Shown one piece after another: positions 1 to 9,600 of a stretch of DNA of 64,000 nucleotides (the stretch's first letter is position 1; every line of letters starts with the position of its first letter). The notes below the pieces were generated by a model. The model had not been told where the DNA came from and did not search any database. It saw nothing but the letters and a program-made list of their open reading frames with translations. Position numbers and translations under genes: made by a program. Origin of the DNA: Candidatus Eiseniibacteriota bacterium (GTDB lineage: Bacteria; Eisenbacteria; RBG-16-71-46; CAIMUX01); contig JADJQY010000004.1 in assembly GCA_016712505.1 (NCBI GenBank), positions 682,001-746,000 on the forward strand. Reading direction: 5' to 3'.

Positions 1-1
1 C

Positions 2-3000
2 CTGCGGATGCGACTGGGGGGGCGCGAGCTTTCGTTCCGCGGAGCGGTTCGCCGCGTGCGGGAGGCAGCGCTGGTGGCCCAGAACAACCAGGACGTACCG
101 TTCGAACGGGTGGTGGAGGAGCTGCTGCCGGAACGCTCGCTCGGCCACACGCCGCTCTTCCAGGTGCTCTTCGCCCTGCAGAACGTACCGGTCGGGGCGA
201 TCGAGATGCCCGGACTGAGCCTGAGCTATGAGGAGCCGGACACCGGAGTGACCCGCTTCGACCTCGAGCTGTTCCTGGCCGAGACCGAGTCGTATGCCGC
301 GGCCCGCCTCGACACCGATCTCTCGAACGCCGGTGAACTGGAGGGATTGCTCAACTACAGCGCGGAGCGGTTCGATCGAGCGACCGCCCGGCGATTCGTC
401 GACACTCTGATCGCCTTGCTCGAAGCGGCGACCGAAGACCCAGACCGTCCCCTGCGCCGTCTGCCGGCCATGGCCGCGCCGGACCTGGAGTCGGCGCTCC
501 GTACCTGGAATGCGACGGAGGTCAGCTATGGAGATCCGGAGCGGGTGCACCTGCTCTTCGAGCAGCAGGCGCACCGGACGCCGGAGCGGATTGCGGTGCG
601 TCACCGGGAGAGCGGCGGCGCGGAGCGGACGCTGACCTACTCTGAGTTGAACCGCCGCGCGAACCAGCTCGCCCACTACCTGCGGAACCTCGGAGTCGGA
701 GCGGAGCACCGTGTGGCGATTGCGGCCCGGCGCTCGCCTGAACTCCTGGTCGCCCTGGTGGGGGTGATGAAGTCCGGCGCGGCCTACGTGCCGGTCGACC
801 CCGAGTATCCGCGGGAACGGATCGCGCTGATCCTCGCCGACTCCGGAGCCGACCTGGTGCTGACCGAGGAGCGGTTGGCCACACGGCTCTTCGCCCCCGA
901 CGCAGCTTTGATCCGGCTCGACGCCGACTGGCCCCGGATCGAGCTGTCCCCCTCCGCCAATCCGGAAGCGTCGGTCGATCCGGATGGGTTGGTTTACCTG
1001 GTCTACACCTCCGGTTCGACCGGGCGCCCGAAGGGGGTCGCGATGACCCATCGCGCGATCTCGAACCTCCTCTCGTGGCAGCGGCGCGACTCCGGGAGCG
1101 AAGCCCCGCCGCGCACTCTGCAGTTCGCCTCGCTCTCGTTCGACGTCTCCTTCCAGGAGATCTTCTCCGCGCTGACCGCGGGAGGAGAGGTGGTGCTGAT
1201 CGACGAGGAGGCGCGACGGGACTCGGTCGAACTGCTGCGGATCGTGGAACGGACGAAGGTCGAGCGGCTCTTTCTACCCTTCGTCGCCCTGCATCAGCTG
1301 GCGGAAGCAGCCGCCGCAGAGTCGATCTATCCGGGATCGCTGCGGGAGATCAATGCCGCGGGAGAGCAACTGCGCATCACGCCGGCGCTCCGCGGTTTCT
1401 TCCGGAGGTTGCCGCACTGCCGTCTGGTCAACCACTACGGCCCGAGCGAGACCCATCTGGTCACGGTGTTCGAGCTGAGCGGCCCACCGGAAGAGTGGGC
1501 GGAGCTTCCCTCGATCGGGCGGGCGATTCCGAACGCACCGGTCTACCTGCTCGACCCGAATGGAGAGCCGGTGCCGATCGGCGCGACGGGCGAGCTCTAC
1601 GTCGGCGGCGTGGGCCTGGCTCGCGGGTATCACGACCGACCGGACCTGACCGCCGAACGGTTCGTTCCCGATCCGTTCGCGCGGACCTCGGGGGCGCGGC
1701 TCTATCGAACGGGGGATCTGGCCCGCTACCGCAACGACGGGAACCTCGAGTTTCTGGGGAGAAGCGACCTGCAGGTCAAGATCCGCGGCCATCGTGTGGA
1801 GCCAGGAGAGATCGAATCCGCGCTGGCCCGCCACCCGGCGGTGCGGGAGGCGGCGGTGCGCGCGCATGAACACGAAGGCGGGCGGCGTCTGGCCGGTTAT
1901 GTCGTCCTCCAGCCCGATCGGGCGGTGAGCGAGGGCGATCTGCGCGCCTTTCTCGCGGTCGATCTTCCCGACTACATGGTGCCGGCCGCGATCGTGTTCC
2001 TGCCGTCGCTACCCCTCTCCCCCAACGGCAAGGTCGATCGCACCGCCCTGGCCGAGCCGGACTGGGGCGGTTCCGCGCGGCGCGTCGCCCCGCGCACGCC
2101 GGAAGAAGAGATGGTGGCCGGAATCATCGCCGAGGTGCTCGGCAGCGCAGCGATCGGCGTGACCGACGACTTCTTCGAGCTGGGCGGTCACTCCCTGCTC
2201 GCCACCAGCGTGATTTCCCGGGTGCGGCGGGCCTTCGCGGTCGAGGTCCCGCTCCGGGCGCTGTTCGAAAATCCGACCGCGCGCGGCATCGCGGCGGCCG
2301 CGGTTCTGGCCCGCGGGAGCGCCGCGGCCACTCCTCCGCCCCTGCGGCGCACCGAGGGGCCGGAGCGACGGCGACTCTCGTTCGCCCAGCAGCGGCTCTG
2401 GTTCCTGCAGCGCCTCGATCCAGAGAGCCCGGCCTACCATCTCCCCACCGCGGTGCGGCTGCGGGGAGACCTCGATCGTTCGGCGCTGGAGTGGGGGCTG
2501 TCGGAGATCGTCCGAAGGCACGAGGCGCTCCGGACCCGCTTCATCGAAGGGCCGGAAGGTCCGGAGCAGTGGATCGAGCCGCCGGCCGCGATCGCCCTCG
2601 AGGTGGAGCCGGTCGCGAGCGAGGGGGCGCTGCGTTCGCTCCTCGAGTCCGAGGCGGCGCAACCGTTTCAGCTCGAACGAGGGCCGGTCCTCCGCGCGCG
2701 ACTCTTCCGGCTCGCACCGGACGATCACGTCCTCTCCCTCGTGCTGCACCACATCGCGGCCGACGGATGGTCACTCTCGGTGCTCTGGCGTGAGCTGGGG
2801 TACGCCTACCGCGCGGCGGCCAGCGGGGATCGTCAGCCGTTGCCGCCCCTCCCGGTGCAGTATGCCGACTGGGCGGCCTGGCAGCGGTCGTGGCTTCAGG
2901 GGGGGGAACTCGATCGGCAGCTCACCTGGTGGCGGGCGACGCTCGAGGGGGCGGAGCCGACCCTCGATCTACCGCCCGATCGCCCGCGCCCGGCGCGCGC

Positions 3001-3865
3001 CACCGGGCGTGGCGCCACGCTCCCCTACGAGCTGCCCGAGGCGCTGACCGCGCGTCTCGATGCGCTGGCCCGAGCCGAAGGGGCGACGCTCCAGATGGTG
3101 TTGCTCGCCGCCTATGCGTGGACCTTGATCCGGGCCGCCGGTCGCTCCGAGGTGGTGATCGGAACGCCGCTGGCCAACCGTCGCGCGGCCGAGGCCGAGG
3201 CCTTGATCGGGTTTTTCGTCAACACGCTCCCGATCCGGATCGACGCCGGCGGGCGCGAGATCACCTTCCGCACGCTCCTCGCTCAGGTGCGCGAACAGTC
3301 GCTCGGCGTCTATCAGCATCAGGACGTGCCGTTCGAACGGCTGGTCGAGGAGCTCTCCCCGGAGCGGGCGCTGAATCGCGCGCCGATCTTCCAGACCGCA
3401 TTTGCCCTGCAGGACACCTCGCTCCCGGCGCTCGATCTGCCCGGCCTCGAGATGGTCCCGTACGAAGTCGGATCGGACACGGCGAAGTTCGATCTGATGC
3501 TCATCCTCGGCCGGAACAACGGCGGCGCAGGCGGTGACGGGCTGAGCGGGGGATTCGAGTACAGCACCGACCTCTTCCTGCCCGCGACCATCGCGCGGTT
3601 CGCCGCCCGGCTCGGATCGCTGCTCGAGTGGGTGAGCCGGTGGCCGGAGCGACCGCTGGCCGAAGCTCCGCTCGCCTCCGGTGACGACCTAGGTGCTCTG
3701 CTCGCGGAGTACCGCGCGCCGGGGGTAACCGATCGCGGATCGGCCGGCGCGGCCCCCGATCCGCGGGCGCACCCGGAGATGCTCCCCGGCGCTTCGAACG
3801 GATGGCCCGCCTCGTGCCGGAGGCAATCGCACTCGTCGGCCACGATGGAGCGCGGCTCCCCCTGA
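2..3865 (+). CDS. NRPS-A, first part: (C)-A-T-C, 5' truncated and ending at a frameshift
   Basis: Non-ribosomal peptide synthetase open at the left edge. Only the C-terminal part of the first condensation domain is present (to about 470). An adenylation domain follows (about 500-2060; YTSGSTGRPKG at about 1005, YRTGDL at about 1700, NGKVDR at about 2030), then a carrier protein (FFELGGHSLL at about 2170) and a full condensation domain (about 2370-3700; HHIAADGWS). Specificity residues read by eye are D-V-Q-F-N-A-H-L-V-K, closest to published proline codes of the form DVQxIAHVVK, but I hold this weakly. After the C domain the frame runs into an unrelated tail and stops at 3865. The adenylation domain that should follow continues in another frame, so this and the next entry are very probably one gene. 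Confidence 0.93.
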   Translation: MRMRLGGRELSFRGAVRRVREAALVAQNNQDVPFERVVEELLPERSLGHTPLFQVLFALQNVPVGAIEMPGLSLSYEEPDTGVTRFDLELFLAETESYAAARLDTDLSNAGELEGLLNYSAERFDRATARRFVDTLIALLEAATEDPDRPLRRLPAMAAPDLESALRTWNATEVSYGDPERVHLLFEQQAHRTPERIAVRHRESGGAERTLTYSELNRRANQLAHYLRNLGVGAEHRVAIAARRSPELLVALVGVMKSGAAYVPVDPEYPRERIALILADSGADLVLTEERLATRLFAPDAALIRLDADWPRIELSPSANPEASVDPDGLVYLVYTSGSTGRPKGVAMTHRAISNLLSWQRRDSGSEAPPRTLQFASLSFDVSFQEIFSALTAGGEVVLIDEEARRDSVELLRIVERTKVERLFLPFVALHQLAEAAAAESIYPGSLREINAAGEQLRITPALRGFFRRLPHCRLVNHYGPSETHLVTVFELSGPPEEWAELPSIGRAIPNAPVYLLDPNGEPVPIGATGELYVGGVGLARGYHDRPDLTAERFVPDPFARTSGARLYRTGDLARYRNDGNLEFLGRSDLQVKIRGHRVEPGEIESALARHPAVREAAVRAHEHEGGRRLAGYVVLQPDRAVSEGDLRAFLAVDLPDYMVPAAIVFLPSLPLSPNGKVDRTALAEPDWGGSARRVAPRTPEEEMVAGIIAEVLGSAAIGVTDDFFELGGHSLLATSVISRVRRAFAVEVPLRALFENPTARGIAAAAVLARGSAAATPPPLRRTEGPERRRLSFAQQRLWFLQRLDPESPAYHLPTAVRLRGDLDRSALEWGLSEIVRRHEALRTRFIEGPEGPEQWIEPPAAIALEVEPVASEGALRSLLESEAAQPFQLERGPVLRARLFRLAPDDHVLSLVLHHIAADGWSLSVLWRELGYAYRAAASGDRQPLPPLPVQYADWAAWQRSWLQGGELDRQLTWWRATLEGAEPTLDLPPDRPRPARATGRGATLPYELPEALTARLDALARAEGATLQMVLLAAYAWTLIRAAGRSEVVIGTPLANRRAAEAEALIGFFVNTLPIRIDAGGREITFRTLLAQVREQSLGVYQHQDVPFERLVEELSPERALNRAPIFQTAFALQDTSLPALDLPGLEMVPYEVGSDTAKFDLMLILGRNNGGAGGDGLSGGFEYSTDLFLPATIARFAARLGSLLEWVSRWPERPLAEAPLASGDDLGALLAEYRAPGVTDRGSAGAAPDPRAHPEMLPGASNGWPASCRRQSHSSATMERGSP
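3784..3787 (+). other. Probable single-base frameshift in a C run joining the two halves of NRPS-A
   Basis: The condensation domain upstream is read in the frame starting at base 2, while the adenylation domain downstream is read one frame over. The CCCC run is followed by codons reading RRFERMARLVPEAIAL, which is the normal start of an A domain. Adding one C to the run gives a continuous linker, HPEMLPRRFERMARL. This fits a homopolymer sequencing error or a recent one-base deletion. Confidence 0.75.
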
Positions 3866-6558
3866 GCTACGCCGAGTGTGATCGGCGCGCCAATCAGCTC
3901 TCGCGCCACCTCGTCTCCTTCGGTGCGCGCGTGGAGCAGCGGGTGGCGATCGTGCTCGAACGCTCGATCGACGCGGTGGTGGCGATCCTCGCCGTGCTCA
4001 AGACCGGGGCGGCGTACCTGCCGCTCGATCCGGCCGATCCGCCCGGTCGACTGCGCGCCTTGATTGCGGATGCGGGGGCGCGCCTGGTGATCACCGATGC
4101 CCGCGGCGCCGATCTGCTGGGCGATCTCACCGCGCGCATCATCCGGCTCGACCACGATGCGAAGCGGATCGCCGGGCAGGCCGCGGAAGCACTGCCGATC
4201 GCGCTCCACCCGGATCAGCTCGCGTACCTGGTCTACACCTCCGGTTCGACCGGTCAGCCCAAGGGAGTGATGATCAGCCATCGCGCGCTCGCCCACTACG
4301 TCGAGGCGGCGGTCGCGCGGCTCGGGATCCCGACCGCCGATCCAGAGGCCGGAACCGACGGCTGGAGCTTCGCCCTGATCTCCACCCTGGCGGCCGATCT
4401 GGGGCACACCGCGCTCTTCCCCACGCTCGCCACGGGCGGAGCGCTGCATCTGATTCCGCCCGATCTGGTCCTGGATGCCGGCGCGGTGGCGCGGCTGATG
4501 TCGACCGAGGCGATCGACGGCCTCAAGATCGTTCCGTCGCACCTGCAGGCCCTCGTCATCGGCGCTCACCCGGAGCGCGTGCTCCCGCGGCGGTTGCTGG
4601 TGCTCGGCGGGGAGGCGACCTTCAGCCGCCAGGCGGAGGAGCTCTCGCGGCTCGCGCCGGGGCTCCAGGTGGCAAACCACTACGGCCCGACCGAGACCAC
4701 GGGCGGAGCGATCGCGGGACTGACGTCAGCGGAGGACCGACTCCGCCCGAGCCTGCCGCTGGGCCGGCCGCTCGACCGGATGCGCGCCTACCTTCTCGAC
4801 GCGGAACTTCGTCCCGTCCCGGTCGATCTGCCGGGCGAGCTGTACCTCTCCGGGGTCGGCGTGGCCCGCGGTTATCTCGATCGCCCCGATCTGACCGCGG
4901 ATCGGTTCCTCCCCGACCGGTTCGCGGCCCAGGCGGGCGCGCGGATGTACCGCACCGGCGATCGGGCGCGGCGACTCGACGACGGGAGGATCGAGTTCCT
5001 CGGTCGCGTCGACGCGCAGGTCAAGGTGCGCGGGTTCCGGGTGGAGCTGGGTGAGATCGAGGCCGCCTTGACGCGCCATCCGGATGTTGCCGCGGCCGCG
5101 GTAAGGCTGCGCGCCGATGGCCGGGGGAACCCTCAACTGACCGCCTACGTTGCGCCCCGCCTCAGGCGTTCTCCGACCGTGCGCGGGCGAAACCGGCGCG
5201 TGCTGCCGAGTGGGGTGGCGCTGGCCGAGCTGAACCGGAACGAGACCGACTACATCCACCGGGAGATCTTCGAGCTTCGCGCCTACCTTCGCCACGGCAT
5301 CACCCTCGACAGGGGCGAGACGCTCCTCGATGTGGGCGGAAACATCGGCACCTTCTCCGTGTTCGCGTCGCTCCTCGCCTCCGAGCTGCGCATTCACATC
5401 TTCGAGCCGAACCCCTTCCTCACCCCGATCCTCGCGGCAAATCTCGCGGTCTATGCACCGGAGGCGCGGATCCATGAGTTCGGCCTGGCCGAGCGCGAGC
5501 GCACGGGCGAGTTCACCTTCTTCCCCGGATTCTCGCTGCTCTCCGGTCTCTACGCCGACGCGGCGACGGAGCAGGCGGTGGTGCGCACGTTCGTGGAGAA
5601 CCAGGCGCGGGCCGGTGTCGGCGGGGCGGCCTCGCTCACCGCGCCGGGTGGACTGGAGGAATTGCTGGAGGAGCGATTCCGGGGCCAGACTCTGGCGGTC
5701 CCGCTGCGCACGCTCTCGAGCGTGATCGAAGCGGAGCGGATCGAGCGGATCCACCTGCTCAAAGTGAATGTCGAGAAGGCAGAACTGGATGTACTGCGCG
5801 GGATTTGCGACGAGCACTGGCCCTTGATCGAGAGCGCGGTCATCGAGGTCGACACGCGGGAGAACCGCGGGCCGATCGCCGAGCTGCTCGCGCGAAACGG
5901 CTTCGAGACGCTGGTCGAGCAGGACCCGCTCCTGGCCCGGACCGATCTCTGTTACATCTACGCCGTCCGCCGGAACTCGGGACGCCGTCTGCTCCCCGGC
6001 GCCCCGCCGACCGTCGCGCCCCCGGTCGTGGCCGCACCACTGCTCACCGTCGAGGAGCTGCGCGCCCACCTGGCGGAATCGCTGCCGGGCGCCATGCTGC
6101 CGACCGCCTGGATGCTCCTGGAATCGCTCCCGATCACCGCGAACGGCAAGCTCGATCCGCGCCGCCTGCCCGCCCCGGACACGACCGTGGAGCGATCGGT
6201 GGCACCGCGGGGCGTCCTCGAAGGCACCATCGCCCAGATCTGGTCCGAGGCGCTTGGCCGAACCGAGGTGGGGATTCACGAGAACTTCTTCGACCTCGGC
6301 GGACACTCGCTGCTCCTGACCCAGGTACATGCGCGTCTGCGCGAACGGTTGGGGGCCGATCTCTCGGTGGTGGAGCTCTTCCAGTACCCAACGGTCGCGA
6401 GCCTGGCGCTACGTCTGGGGGGCAACCAGGAGCCGAGTGAAACGGGCCCGGGTGGGGACACCGCTCCGCCCGAGGTCGGCACCGATCGAGCTCGAGGTCG
6501 GGACCGGCGACAGGCACTCCTCCGAAGGGCCAGCCCCTCGCCCCGAGAGCGCGGTTGA
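3802..6558 (+). CDS. NRPS-A, second part: A domain interrupted by an FkbM methyltransferase, then T
   Basis: Continuation of NRPS-A after the frameshift; the ATG at 3802 is internal to the real gene. The A domain runs from about residue 1 to 455 (YTSGSTGQPKG, NHYGPTETT, YRTGDR), then is interrupted. Residues about 467-723 form an FkbM-family SAM methyltransferase (LLDVGGNIGTFSVFA near 509, IHIFEPNPF, LKVNVEKAELDVL). The A10 end (ITANGKLDPR) resumes near 780 and a carrier protein (FFDLGGHSLL) follows. Specificity residues read as D-L-T-K-V-G-H-G-G-K, one change from the published aspartate code DLTKVGHIGK, so Asp is the likely substrate and O-methylation of it or a derivative is inferred. The normal tail ends 136 bases before the PKS. 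There is no epimerase domain. Confidence 0.93.
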   Translation: MARLVPEAIALVGHDGARLPLSYAECDRRANQLSRHLVSFGARVEQRVAIVLERSIDAVVAILAVLKTGAAYLPLDPADPPGRLRALIADAGARLVITDARGADLLGDLTARIIRLDHDAKRIAGQAAEALPIALHPDQLAYLVYTSGSTGQPKGVMISHRALAHYVEAAVARLGIPTADPEAGTDGWSFALISTLAADLGHTALFPTLATGGALHLIPPDLVLDAGAVARLMSTEAIDGLKIVPSHLQALVIGAHPERVLPRRLLVLGGEATFSRQAEELSRLAPGLQVANHYGPTETTGGAIAGLTSAEDRLRPSLPLGRPLDRMRAYLLDAELRPVPVDLPGELYLSGVGVARGYLDRPDLTADRFLPDRFAAQAGARMYRTGDRARRLDDGRIEFLGRVDAQVKVRGFRVELGEIEAALTRHPDVAAAAVRLRADGRGNPQLTAYVAPRLRRSPTVRGRNRRVLPSGVALAELNRNETDYIHREIFELRAYLRHGITLDRGETLLDVGGNIGTFSVFASLLASELRIHIFEPNPFLTPILAANLAVYAPEARIHEFGLAERERTGEFTFFPGFSLLSGLYADAATEQAVVRTFVENQARAGVGGAASLTAPGGLEELLEERFRGQTLAVPLRTLSSVIEAERIERIHLLKVNVEKAELDVLRGICDEHWPLIESAVIEVDTRENRGPIAELLARNGFETLVEQDPLLARTDLCYIYAVRRNSGRRLLPGAPPTVAPPVVAAPLLTVEELRAHLAESLPGAMLPTAWMLLESLPITANGKLDPRRLPAPDTTVERSVAPRGVLEGTIAQIWSEALGRTEVGIHENFFDLGGHSLLLTQVHARLRERLGADLSVVELFQYPTVASLALRLGGNQEPSETGPGGDTAPPEVGTDRARGRDRRQALLRRASPSPRERG

Positions 6559-6694
6559 CGATGTCTCGCTCGATTCGCGAGAATGCAGCCCCTTGCCCTT
6601 TCCCCCGTACGACCGCGCGTCCGCCGGGGTCGCTCGATATCCAGCGATGCGCCGGCTCCGGCTGCCCTCCCGCATCGCGACTGCCGGAGTGCAC

Positions 6695-9600
6695 ATGAGT
6701 GAAGAAGCTGAATTCGGTCTCGAAATCGCAATCGTCGGCCTGGCCGGTCGCTTCCCGGGGGCGGAGACGCTCGAGCGGTTCTGGGAGAACCTGCGAGCCG
6801 GAGTCGAGTCGATCCGGGATCTCTCCGAGCGGGAGCTCGACGACGCCGGCGTGGACGAGGCGACGCGGCGCGACCCGCGTTTCGTGCGCCGCGCGGCGGA
6901 TCTCGCTGGAGTGGAACTCTTCGATGCGGAACTCTTCGGCTTCTCTCCGCGCGAGGCCGAACTCACCGACCCGCAGTTTCGGATCTTCCTGGAGGATGCC
7001 TGGAGCGCTCTGGAGGACGCCGGTCGGCTCTCGGATCGGCGGGGCGAGCGCGTGGGAGTGTTCGCCGGGGCGAGCGCCAGTAGCTACTACGCGCATCACA
7101 TCGCCACCAACCCGCGGATCGCCTCGGTGGGAGCGCTGCAGGCCGCGCTGGGGAACACCGGCGACTATCTCGCCACGCAGGTGTCGTACCGCCTTGACCT
7201 GCGCGGTCCGAGCCTCACCGTGCAGACGGCCTGTTCGACCAGCCTGGTCGCGGTGCACCTGGCCTGTCAGAGCCTGCTCAACCGCGAATGCGACGTAGCT
7301 CTGGCCGGCGGAGTCTCCATCTCCCTGCCGCAGACTGCCGGCTACGTGCACGAAGAGGGGGACATCGCCTCGCCCGACGGGCGCTGCCGCGCGTTCGACG
7401 CCGCCGCGGGCGGCTGCATCAAGGGAAACGGCTCCGGGGTCGTGATCCTCCGCCGGCTGGAGGATGCGCTTCGCGATGGAGACCCGATCCGGGCCGTGAT
7501 CAAGGGAACGGCGGTGAACAACGACGGGGCGGACAAGGTGGGCTTCACCGCTCCGAGCATCAGCGGACAGGCGGCGGTGATCACCGAAGCGCTGGCCGTG
7601 GCCGGCGTGGATCCGGCCTCGATCTCCTATATCGAAACCCACGGCACGGCGACCGCGCTGGGCGACCCGATCGAGCTGGCCGCGTTGCGCCGAGCGTTCG
7701 GTCCGGATGCCGGACGGGAGCGGAAGTGCGCTCTGGCCTCGATCAAGACCAACCTGGGTCACCTCGACGCCGCCGCCGGCGTGGCCGGATTGATCAAGAC
7801 CAGCCTGGCGCTCGCCCATCGCGAGTTGCCCCCTTCGCTCCACTTCGAGCGGGCCAATCCGAAGCTCGAGCTCGAGTCGTCCCCGTTCTACGTCAATGCC
7901 ACCCTGCGCTCCTGGCCCGCGGAACCGGGGCAGCCGCGCCGCGCCGGGGTGAGTTCGTTCGGGATCGGCGGGACCAATGCCCACGTGATCCTGGAAGAGG
8001 CGCCGAACCTACCTGCCTCGGCGGGCGACCCCGGCCCCCTTCCCCAGGTTCTCGTTCTCTCCGCGCGCAGCGAGTCGGCCCTCCGGACGATTTCACTCCG
8101 GCTGGCGGACCATCTCGAGTCGAAGACCTCGCGCTACGCGGAGGCCGGCGCGCTGGCCGACCTTGCCTACACGCTGCAGGTCGGACGGAGGCGACTCTCG
8201 TGGCGCCGCACGGTGGTGGCGCGCTCTGCCTCCGAGGCCGCAAGCCAGCTGCGTGCGCCGGTCGTGGCGCGCCAGGAGGACCACCGCCAAGCTCCGGTCG
8301 CCTTCCTCTTTCCCGGACAGGGAGCGCAGCGACCGGGTATGGCCCACGCGTTTCATCGTGACCATCCGGTCTTCCGCCAGGCGCTCGACCGGTGCCTCGC
8401 CTTACTCCGCCCGATGGTCGGAGAGGAGCTCGGAGCGCTGCTCCTGGCGGCACCCGAGACCTCCACCGCCTCCGACGCCGCCCGACTGCGCGACACTGCG
8501 CTGGCGCAACCCGCGCTGTTTGCCGTCGGCTGGTCCCTCGCCCAGCTCTGGATCTCCTGGGGCGTGCACCCTGCCGCCCTCGCCGGGCACAGCATCGGCG
8601 AGTATGTGGCCGCGTGTCTGGCCGGCATCCTCACGCTCGAGGATGCGGTATCGCTGGTCGCACTGCGCGGGCAATCGATGAGCGAACTTCCGGCCGGCGC
8701 GATGCTCGCCCTGTCCCTGGATGAGGCGACCACCCGGGGGCGGATCGAGCATCACCCCGATCTCGCTCTCGCGGCGGTCAACGGGCCGCGGAGTTGTGTG
8801 GTCTCCGGACCCGAGGAAGCGATCGAGCGCTTCGGCGCCGAGCTCGCGGCGGAGGAGATCGCGGCGCGCCGACTCCACACCTCGCACGCCTTCCACTCGT
8901 CGATGATGGATCCGATCCTGCCCCGCTTCGAGGCCGCGGTGCGAGCGGTGCGCCTCTCTCCCCCGAGCCTGCCGATCGGGTCGAATCAGACCGGCACCTG
9001 GATGACGGCGGAACAGGCGACCGACGCGCTCTACTGGGTTCGACATCTGCGGGAAACGGTCCGCTTCGCCGACAACCTGGCCGCGGTGAACGACGACCCG
9101 ACCCAGGTACTGCTCGAGGTCGGGCCCGGCCAGACGATCACCTCGATGGCGAAGGCGGTCAAACCGACCTGTGCCGTCGCAACCTCGATGCCGAGCGAAG
9201 CGTCGCCCGGTGCCGCCGACGCGCTGGCCATCGCGCTGGCGCAATTGTGGACCGCGGGGGTCGCGATCGACTGGGAGGCGGTGCACGGCGCACCGAGGAG
9301 ACGAGTCTCCGCCCCCACCTATGCCTTTGATCGCGGTCGTTTCTGGATCGAGCCGGGCGCTGCGGCCGCGGGTGCCGCGAATTCTCCCGAGGGCGACGGC
9401 GCGACGAAGAATCCGAATCTGAGCGAGTGGTTCTACCTCCCGGGTTGGAAACGCGTGCCGTTTCCACCTCCAGCGGCGGCGGAAGCGATCTCCCCGGTGG
9501 CGCTGCTGCTCGACGATGGATCGCCACTCGCCGACCGGCTCGCGGCCGAGCTTGGCACGAACCAGCGCGTGTTGCGCGTGCGCGCCGGGTCCGGCCCGCT

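Noticed and set aside
4726..6330. Long open frame on the minus strand opposite NRPS-A
   Set aside because: No family motifs, Arg/Gly/Glu-rich composition, and exact overlap with a well-supported adenylation-FkbM domain; it is a by-product of high GC content.
6134..7984. Long minus-strand open frame opposite the NRPS-A/PKS junction
   Set aside because: Low-complexity translation without motifs; the plus strand encodes a carrier protein and a ketosynthase with active-site residues.
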